From DASQWP01 sp050697555 (GTDB lineage Bacteria > Actinomycetota > Thermoleophilia > Gaiellales > Gaiellaceae): DNA of 23,702 nt. Shown piece after piece: positions 18,826-23,702 of this stretch. A model generated the notes under the pieces. The model was given only the letters and a program-made list of their open reading frames with translations. It had not been told where the DNA came from and ran no database searches. Made by a program: the position numbers and the translations under genes. Numbering within the stretch: position 1 is the first letter of the stretch; each line of letters begins with the position of its first letter. The DNA lies in contig JBOHAD010000037.1 of the NCBI GenBank assembly GCA_050697555.1, forward strand, positions 1-23,702. Direction: 5' to 3'.

Positions 18826-19182
18826 GTGCCGACCCTCACCGTCAGACAGGCACGCGAGCGCCGCCACCGCAGGGTGCGCAGGCGCATCGAGGGCACCGCC
18901 GAGCGTCCCCGACTCGTCGTCTTCCGCTCGAACCGCGGGATCGAAGCTCAGCTCGTGGACGATCTGGAGCACAGGACGCTGGCGGCCGCCAACCACCTGG
19001 GCCTGAAGAAGAGCTTCAAGGGCACGAAGACCGAGCAGGCCGCCGAGGTCGGCAAGCTGCTCGCCGCCGGCGCGAAGAAGGCCGGCATCGAGAGCGTCGT
19101 CTTCGACCGCGGCGGCTACCTCTACCACGGGCGCGTGAAGGCGCTCGCCGACGGAGCACGCGAAGGAGGACTCAAGTTTTGA
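18826..19182 (+). CDS. rplR: 50S ribosomal protein L18
   Basis: L18 (118 aa) binds 5S rRNA with L5. The features are ARERRHRRVRRRIEGTAERPRLVVFRSNRGIEAQLVDD and the C-terminal FDRGGYLYHGRVKALADGAREGGLKF. The length is normal. The GTG at 18826 is 5 nt after the rplF stop. The stop overlaps the TTG start of rpsE by 4 nt (TTGA), and AAGGAGG in the last codons serves rpsE. Confidence 0.98.
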   Translation: MPTLTVRQARERRHRRVRRRIEGTAERPRLVVFRSNRGIEAQLVDDLEHRTLAAANHLGLKKSFKGTKTEQAAEVGKLLAAGAKKAGIESVVFDRGGYLYHGRVKALADGAREGGLKF

Positions 19183-19805
19183 GCGCACGAGAGCGCGAGC
19201 GCATACGGGACGGCGACGCCCGCGAGCTGAAGGAGCGCGTCGTCGAGATCAACCGCGTCGCCAAGGTCGTGAAGGGAGGCCGGCGTTTTTCGTTCACGGC
19301 GCTCGTCGTCATCGGCGACGAGGTCGATCGCGTCGGCGTCGGCTACGGCAAGGCGCGCGAGGTCCCGCTGGCGATCTCGAAGGCGGTCGACGACGCGAAG
19401 AAGAACATCTTCCAGGTGCCGAAGCACGGCCAGACGATCACGCACGAGGTGCTCGGGCGCGCGGACGCCGCCCGCGTCCTCCTGCGCCCGGCCAGCGAGG
19501 GCACGGGCGTCATCGCCGGCGGCGGCGTGCGCGCCGTCCTCGAGCTCGCGGGCATCCGCGACATCCTCGCCAAGAGCCTCGGCAACCCGAATCCCATCAA
19601 CCTCCTCAAGGCGACGGTCAACGGCCTGCAGAGCCTGAGGCGGCCGGAGGAGGTCGCCCGCATGCGCGGCAAGACGGTTGAGCAGGTCCTCTTCCCGCGT
19701 AAGGACAAGGACGCGGACGAGCCCGTCGACGAGCCGGATGCCGGCGCCGTCTCGAAGCCCGTCGAGATCGAGGAGACGGGCGGCTCGCTGCCGGAGACGC
19801 GCTAG
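19179..19805 (+). CDS. rpsE: 30S ribosomal protein S5 with acidic C-terminal tail
   Basis: S5 (208 aa) is near the mRNA entry channel and affects accuracy and spectinomycin binding. The N-domain contains the VAKVVKGGRRFSFTALVVIGD loop, and the C-domain has ASEGTGVIAGGGVRAVLELAGIRDILAKSLGNPNPINLLKAT in the canonical form. A tail of about 35 residues (DADEPVDEPDAG...) is acidic. The TTG at 19179 is the start because AAGGAGG (19163-19169) lies 9 nt upstream; the same frame is open further upstream, which is shadow sequence over rplR. Confidence 0.96.
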   Translation: MSARERERIRDGDARELKERVVEINRVAKVVKGGRRFSFTALVVIGDEVDRVGVGYGKAREVPLAISKAVDDAKKNIFQVPKHGQTITHEVLGRADAARVLLRPASEGTGVIAGGGVRAVLELAGIRDILAKSLGNPNPINLLKATVNGLQSLRRPEEVARMRGKTVEQVLFPRKDKDADEPVDEPDAGAVSKPVEIEETGGSLPETR

Positions 19806-19985
19806 GTGGCCAAGCTCCGGATCACGCAGGTTCGTAGCCAGATCGGCGAGACACGGAAGCACCGCGGCACGCTGCGGGCGCTCGGCCTCGGGAAGATCGG
19901 CCGGACGGCCGAGCATCCGGACACCCCGGAGACGCTCGGTATGCTCAGGAAGGTTCGCCACCTCGTGAAGGTCGAGGAGGACTAG
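19806..19985 (+). CDS. rpmD: 50S ribosomal protein L30
   Basis: L30 (59 aa) is a small 50S protein. GTG at 19806 directly follows the rpsE stop (TAGGTG). The sequence MAKLRITQVRSQIG, then KHRGTLRALGLGKIGRT and the end LGMLRKVRHLVKVEE is the family signature, and the length is normal. It is short enough to be missed by an ORF length cut-off. A two-base gap separates it from rplO. Confidence 0.97.
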   Translation: MAKLRITQVRSQIGETRKHRGTLRALGLGKIGRTAEHPDTPETLGMLRKVRHLVKVEED

Positions 19986-19987
19986 TC

Positions 19988-20587
19988 ATGCCCCCCGAAG
20001 ACGAGCTCAACCTCTCCAGCCTGAAGCCCGCGCAAAAGCGGCGCGCGCGCAAGCGCGTCGGCCGCGGCATGGGCTCGGGCAAGGGGCGGTACTCGGGCCG
20101 CGGCATCAAGGGCCAGAAGTCCCGCGCAGGCTCGCACACGATGCGGGCAGGCTTCGAGGGCGGGCAGATGCCGATCTACATGCGCCTCCCCAAGCAGCGC
20201 GGCCCCTACTCCAAGGACGCCATGCCGATGGGCCCTCATCGCACGTCGACGGTCCCCGTGAACCTCGCCGTGCTCGAGCAGAAGTTCGAGGCGGGGGAGG
20301 ACGTCACGCTGGAGGCGCTCGTCGAGAAGGGCGTCATCAAGAACACCCGCACGGATGTGAAGATCCTCGGCCAGGGCGACCTGAAGAAGAAGCTCACAGT
20401 CACGGCCCACGCGTTCTCGGCCTCCGCGCGCGAAAAGATCGAGGCGGCCGGCGGCACGGCGACGGCGCTCAGGCCGCCTCGCGAAGAGAAGAGGAAGAGG
20501 CGGACGGCCAAGCCGAAGCCGGACGCCGAACCGGTCGCTGAAGAAGCGCCGGAGTCGGAGGAGACCCCTAACCAGGAAAGCGCGTAG
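19988..20587 (+). CDS. rplO: 50S ribosomal protein L15 with charged C-terminal tail
   Basis: L15 (199 aa) is a late-assembly 50S protein. The glycine/arginine-rich N-terminus (KRVGRGMGSGKGRYSGRGIKGQKSRAG) and GFEGGQMPIYMRLPKQRG are typical, and the globular domain ends near residue 163. A tail of about 35 residues is first basic (EEKRKRRTAKPKP) and then acidic (EPVAEEAPESEETP), echoing the S17 and L22 extensions. The stop overlaps the secY GTG by one base. Confidence 0.97.
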   Translation: MPPEDELNLSSLKPAQKRRARKRVGRGMGSGKGRYSGRGIKGQKSRAGSHTMRAGFEGGQMPIYMRLPKQRGPYSKDAMPMGPHRTSTVPVNLAVLEQKFEAGEDVTLEALVEKGVIKNTRTDVKILGQGDLKKKLTVTAHAFSASAREKIEAAGGTATALRPPREEKRKRRTAKPKPDAEPVAEEAPESEETPNQESA

Positions 20588-21840
20588 TGCTTTCCTGGTT
20601 GACGAACGCCTGGCGGGTTCCGGAGCTCCGGCGGCGCCTGCTCTTCACGGCGATGATCCTCGCCTTCTACCGGCTGGGGAGCTGGATCCCGACGCCCGGC
20701 GTCGATCCCGACCAGATCGAGGCGTACTTCTCCGATCAGGGCGGGACGGTTCTGGGCCTCCTGAACATCTTCTCGGGCGGCGCGCTCTCCCAGTTCGCGC
20801 TCTTCGCGCTCGGGATCATGCCGTACATCACCTCCTCGATCATCCTCCAGCTGATGACCGTGGTGATCCCGCGGCTCGAGCAGCTGCAGAAGGAGGGCGA
20901 GTCCGGCTACGCCAAGATCAACCAGTACACGCGCTACCTGACGGTCGTCCTCGCCGCGCTCCAGGCGGCCGGCTACTCGTACCTCTTCAGCCGTCAGGGC
21001 GCGCTCGAACTGACTCCCGGGCGCTTCGTCCTCATCGTCACCTCGCTGACCGCGGCGACGACCCTCCTCATGTGGATGGGCGAGCTGATCACGAAGCGCG
21101 GGATCGGCAACGGCATCTCGCTCCTCATCTTCGCCTCGATCCTCGTCGGCCTCCCGGGCGGCATCCGCGCCTGGTGGGCGGGCGACGCCTACCAGCGGCT
21201 GATGTTCCCGCTCATCGCCCTCGCCATCATCGTCGCGGTCGTCTTCGTCCAGGAAGGACAGCGGCGCATCCCGATCCAGTACGCGAAGCGGATGGTCGGC
21301 CGGCGGATGACCTCCGGCGGCTCGACCTACATGCCGCTCCGCGTGAACATGGCCGGCGTCATCCCGATCATCTTCGCGGCGGCGATCATGGCGTTCCCGC
21401 CGACGGTCGCACAGTTCTTCCCCCAGACGCAGACCTTCATCAACGAGAACTTCTCGCCGACGGCCATCCCGTATCTGCTCCTGCAGGGCTTCATGATCGT
21501 GATCTTCACGTACTTCTACACGGCGGTGCAGTTCAATCCGATCGACCAGGCGGACAACCTGCGCAAGCACGGCGGCTACGTGCCGGGGATCCGGCCCGGC
21601 CCGCCCACGGCCCAGTATCTCGACCGCGTGCTCACGCGCCTGACGCTGCCAGGGTCGCTGTACCTCGCGCTCGTTGCGACGCTGCCGACGCTCTTCATCC
21701 TCTACGGCGGCTTCTCTCAGGCGACCACGTCTGCGCTCGGCGGGACCTCGATCCTCATCGTGGTGGGTGTGGCGCTCGACACCATGCGGCAGATGGAGTC
21801 GCAGATGATGATGCGCCACTACGAAGGCTTCCTCAGGTAG
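20587..21840 (+). CDS. secY: Preprotein translocase subunit SecY
   Basis: SecY (417 aa) is the channel subunit of the Sec translocon in the cytoplasmic membrane. Ten hydrophobic segments are expected; visible conserved parts include the plug/TM2 area (LGLLNIFSGGALSQFALFALGIMPYITSSIILQL), GIGNGISLLIFA and the cytosolic loop QFNPIDQADNLRKHGGYVPGIRPG that engages SecA and the ribosome. The length is normal. The GTG at 20587 overlaps the rplO stop; AGGAAAG (20574-20580) is its ribosome binding site. SecE and SecG are not in this window. Confidence 0.98.
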   Translation: MLSWLTNAWRVPELRRRLLFTAMILAFYRLGSWIPTPGVDPDQIEAYFSDQGGTVLGLLNIFSGGALSQFALFALGIMPYITSSIILQLMTVVIPRLEQLQKEGESGYAKINQYTRYLTVVLAALQAAGYSYLFSRQGALELTPGRFVLIVTSLTAATTLLMWMGELITKRGIGNGISLLIFASILVGLPGGIRAWWAGDAYQRLMFPLIALAIIVAVVFVQEGQRRIPIQYAKRMVGRRMTSGGSTYMPLRVNMAGVIPIIFAAAIMAFPPTVAQFFPQTQTFINENFSPTAIPYLLLQGFMIVIFTYFYTAVQFNPIDQADNLRKHGGYVPGIRPGPPTAQYLDRVLTRLTLPGSLYLALVATLPTLFILYGGFSQATTSALGGTSILIVVGVALDTMRQMESQMMMRHYEGFLR

Positions 21841-21844
21841 CCGC

Positions 21845-22426
21845 TTGGCCCTGGACATCGTCATCCTCGGGCCGCCCGGGGCGGGCAAGGGTACGCAGGC
21901 GAAGCTGATCGCCCGCGAGGCGGCCATCCCGCACGTCAACACGGGGGACTTGCTCAGGGCCGAGAAGGCCGCGGAGACGGAGCTCGGCTTGCGCGTGAGG
22001 GCGACCATGGATCGCGGCGACCTCGTTCCCGACGATCTCGTCATCGGGCTGCTTCGGGATCGCCTGGCTCGTGAGGACACGGCCGAGGGCTTCGTTCTCG
22101 AGGGATATCCTCGCAACCTCGCGCAGGCGGAGGCGCTCGACCGGATGCTCGACGAGATCGAGCGCGGGGAGCTTTCGATCGTGCTCCACTTCCCCGTCTC
22201 CGACGAGCTGGCGGAGCAGCGACTGCTCGGGCGGGCGCGCGAGGAGGGTCGCAGCGACGACACGCCGGACGTGATCCGCCACCGGATCGAGGTCCAGCGC
22301 GTCCCGGACGAGCTGATCGCCTACTACCGCGCCAAGGGAATTCTCGTCGGCATCCACGCGGATCGGTCGATCGACGAGGTTTTCGCAGAGGTTCAGAACG
22401 TTCTCCAGGCCGCGACGGCGCGGTGA
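21845..22426 (+). CDS. adk: Adenylate kinase (short type)
   Basis: Adenylate kinase (193 aa) interconverts ATP + AMP and 2 ADP. The P-loop GPPGAGKGT (9-17), AMP-site TGDLLR (33-38) and lid arginines in GRAREEGRSDD (129-139) are present. It is the short form without the zinc/long LID insert. The usual DGFPR motif reads EGYPR (86-90): Asp becomes Glu and Phe becomes Tyr, while the catalytic Arg90 is kept. The TTG at 21845 gives MALDIVILG; its ribosome binding site is weak (coupling to secY, 4-nt gap). The stop overlaps map by 4 nt. Confidence 0.96.
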   Translation: MALDIVILGPPGAGKGTQAKLIAREAAIPHVNTGDLLRAEKAAETELGLRVRATMDRGDLVPDDLVIGLLRDRLAREDTAEGFVLEGYPRNLAQAEALDRMLDEIERGELSIVLHFPVSDELAEQRLLGRAREEGRSDDTPDVIRHRIEVQRVPDELIAYYRAKGILVGIHADRSIDEVFAEVQNVLQAATAR

Positions 22427-23178
22427 TCATCCGCAAGTCCAAAGGCGAGATCGAGGCGATGGCGCGCGCCGGCCGCGTCGTCGCCGAGACGCTGCGCCGG
22501 CTCGGCGAGCGGATGCAGCCCGGCGTGACCACGAAGGAGCTCGACGAGGTCGCGGAGGACTACATCCACTCGCAGGGCGGCGTCCCGACGTTCAAGGGGT
22601 ACCGCGGCTTTCCCGCCTCCATCTGCGCTTCCCCCAACTCGATGGTCGTCCACGGGATCCCCGGCTCGTACCGGCTGGACGAGGGCGACCTGCTCTCGAT
22701 CGACGTCGGCGTCACCCTCGACGGCTTCGTCGCCGACTCGGCCTACACGTTCGCCGTCGGCAAGGTCGGTGGCGAGGCCAAGCGGCTCCTCGAGGTCTGT
22801 CAGGCCGCTCTGGCCGCGGGGATCGCGGAGGCGCGCCCGGACAACCACGTGCAGGACATCTCTGCGGCGGTGCAGCGGACGACCGAGGAGGCCGGCTTCT
22901 CCGTCGTGCGCTCGCTCGTCGGCCATGGGATCGGCCGCGCCATGCACGAGGAGCCGCAGGTGCCGAACTTCGGCGAGCCGGGCCGGGGGCCGCTCCTCGC
23001 GCCCGGGATGACGCTCGCCATCGAGCCGATGATCAACGCGGGCGGGCCGGACGTGTGGGTGGGGGACGACCGCTGGTCGATCTCGACGGATGACGGCTCT
23101 CTCTCGGCGCATTTCGAGCACACCGTCGCCGTCACCGAGAACGGCCCGCTCGTGCTCACACGCGACGGGGAGTCGTAA
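22423..23178 (+). CDS. map: Methionine aminopeptidase, type I
   Basis: Map (251 aa) removes N-terminal methionine from nascent proteins. The five metal ligands are present: Asp94 (SIDVGV), Asp105 (VADSAYTF), His168 (GHGIG), Glu201 (AIEPM) and Glu232 (FEHTVAVTENG), plus the substrate-site His77 and His175. It is a type Ia-like protein without an N-terminal zinc domain or the SH3-binding extension. The GTG at 22423 overlaps the adk stop as GTGA. In most bacteria infA follows map; here rpmJ does. Confidence 0.97.
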   Translation: MIIRKSKGEIEAMARAGRVVAETLRRLGERMQPGVTTKELDEVAEDYIHSQGGVPTFKGYRGFPASICASPNSMVVHGIPGSYRLDEGDLLSIDVGVTLDGFVADSAYTFAVGKVGGEAKRLLEVCQAALAAGIAEARPDNHVQDISAAVQRTTEEAGFSVVRSLVGHGIGRAMHEEPQVPNFGEPGRGPLLAPGMTLAIEPMINAGGPDVWVGDDRWSISTDDGSLSAHFEHTVAVTENGPLVLTRDGES

Positions 23179-23189
23179 GCGCACCCTTT

Positions 23190-23198
23190 TGCTACCAT
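23190..23198 (+). promoter_or_regulatory. Candidate rpmJ-rpsM promoter (extended -10)
   Basis: TGCTACCAT (-10 hexamer 23193-23198) follows the map stop by 11 nt and lies in a GCTACCATGC 10-mer identical to that before rpsL (5781-5790). No good -35 is seen. GCGGC (23207-23211) and GCCGC (23234-23238) in the leader could pair. It would start an alpha-type operon with rpmJ first. Confidence 0.45.
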
Positions 23199-23249
23199 GC
23201 ACCGTCGCGGCGTGGCCGAGCTTTGCCGTGGCTGCCGCAACGTCCTCAC

Positions 23250-23363
23250 ATGAAAGTCAGAGCGTCCGTCAAGCCGATGTGTGACCGCTGCCGCGTGATC
23301 AAGCGGCACGGCAAGGTGCTGGTCATCTGCACGAACCCGCGCCACAAGCAGCGACAGGGATGA
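23250..23363 (+). CDS. rpmJ: 50S ribosomal protein L36
   Basis: L36 (37 aa) is the smallest 50S protein. MKVRASVKPMCDRCRVIKRHGKVLVIC is canonical, with zinc ligands Cys11, Cys14, Cys27 and His32 (C+ form). No typical infA gene lies upstream: only 71 nt separate it from map. The ATG at 23250 has no strong ribosome binding site. The stop TGATGA overlaps the outer stem of the 23362-23538 fold-back. Confidence 0.97.
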   Translation: MKVRASVKPMCDRCRVIKRHGKVLVICTNPRHKQRQG

Positions 23364-23538
23364 TGATTGATCGAAAATTGACCGGAAACCGTGGCACCGC
23401 CGGATGACGCCCGTGACGCGTCGCCTGTCACCACGCTCGTTCCTCACCCGTACCTTCCAGGTACGGGCTGCGGATGATCGCGGCGTCAGGCTCGGTCACG
23501 GACGCCCCCGCCGGCACCACACTTTCCGATCAACCATC
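23362..23538 (+). ncRNA. Candidate structured leader (fold-back) upstream of rpsM
   Basis: The whole rpmJ-rpsM gap can fold back on itself as nested stems. P1: GATG and TTGATCG plus AAA (23362-23376) with TTT, CGATCAA and CATC (23523-23538), one A-C mismatch and one bulge. P2: GTGG..CCG.CGG (23391-23403) with 23508-23520, three mismatches. P3: CCGTGAC (23411-23417) with 23495-23501, perfect. P4: GCCTG (23423-23427) with 23487-23491. Apex: CCCGTACC (23447-23454) with GGTACGGG (23460-23467). The rpsM ribosome binding site follows immediately. It could be a cis-regulatory RNA for the alpha operon, or a MITE-like insertion. No standard family is recognised. Confidence 0.55.
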
Positions 23539-23551
23539 TAGGAGAGAGAAT

Positions 23552-23702
23552 TTGGCAAGAATCGCAGGCGTCAACCTTCCCCGTGAGAAGCGGCTCGAGG
23601 TCGCGCTCACGTACATCTACGGGATCGGCCCGTCGACCTCGCGCAGGATCTGCGCCGAGCTCGGGCTCGCCCAGGACGAGAAGGTGCGCGATCTCACGGA
23701 CG
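23552..23702 (+). CDS. rpsM: 30S ribosomal protein S13 (5' part; 3' end outside window)
   Basis: S13 contacts P-site tRNA and forms intersubunit bridges. The first 50 residues are present: MARIAGVNLPREKRLEVALTYIYGIG and the helix-turn region SRRICAELGLAQDEKVRDL. The start is the TTG at 23552, after AGGAGAGAG (23540-23548). It is separated from rpmJ by 188 nt, filled by the fold-back element. In E. coli this gene heads the alpha operon, whose translation S4 represses at the rpsM start. Confidence 0.97.
   Translation, partial: MARIAGVNLPREKRLEVALTYIYGIGPSTSRRICAELGLAQDEKVRDLTD

Noticed and set aside
20236..22263. 675-codon minus-strand ORF over rplO, secY and adk
   Set aside because: It is antisense to three well-identified genes, rich in Arg/Glu/Asp shadow codons, and matches no family I know.
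23404..23541. A 45-codon basic ORF in the rpmJ-rpsM gap
   Set aside because: It has no ribosome binding site, and the region is explained by a fold-back structure. An open frame of this size is likely by chance in GC-rich DNA.

Overview
The window is a GC-rich bacterial chromosome segment carrying most of the rpoC-str-S10-spc ribosomal supercluster on the + strand. The start-codon mix (many GTG and TTG), TANNNT-type -10 elements, zinc-type S14, a short adenylate kinase and the RpoC sequence point to a deep-branching actinobacterium. Thermoleophilia (Gaiellales or Solirubrobacterales) is my best guess, but this is inference from family resemblance, not a database match.

Layout. Positions 1-3377 hold the 3' end of rpoC, followed by a 14-15 bp terminator hairpin. 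Positions 3432-5800 are a small accessory island between rpoC and the str operon: a putative glycolipid-binding (DUF1089-like) gene, a REP/MITE-like palindrome, DnaA-box-like sites, a small ORF of unknown function, and a minus-strand membrane GAF-GGDEF diguanylate cyclase gene. From 5783 on, a promoter and hairpin leader open a long, tightly packed array: rpsL-rpsG-fusA-tuf-rpsJ-rplC-rplD-rplW-rplB-rpsS-rplV-rpsC-rplP-rpmC-rpsQ-rplN-rplX-rplE-rpsN-rpsH-rplF-rplR-rpsE-rpmD-rplO-secY-adk-map. Most junctions overlap by 1-11 nt, as expected for translational coupling. A second promoter-like motif, sharing a 10-mer with the first, lies before rpmJ. The window ends inside rpsM.

How the genes work together: RNA polymerase beta', the ribosomal proteins, EF-G and EF-Tu build and run the transcription-translation machinery. 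SecY, Adk and Map handle export, adenylate energy balance and N-terminal methionine removal.

Most interesting points: (1) a 177-nt imperfect fold-back sequence fills the rpmJ-rpsM gap, where the E. coli alpha operon has its S4 control site; (2) S17 carries a roughly 208-residue N-terminal extension of acidic Pro/Ala/Glu repeats plus a basic linker, and L22, S3, L15 and S5 also carry tails, some sharing a motif; (3) two gaps (rpsJ-rplC, rplB-rpsS) are each exactly bridged by a small ORF ending in a GTGA overlap with the next gene; (4) S12 has Arg at position 88, a streptomycin-resistance-type residue; (5) infA is missing between map and rpmJ; (6) an AT-rich 10-11 bp hairpin separates rpsH from rplF. 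I saw no tRNA, rRNA, CRISPR or transposase gene.
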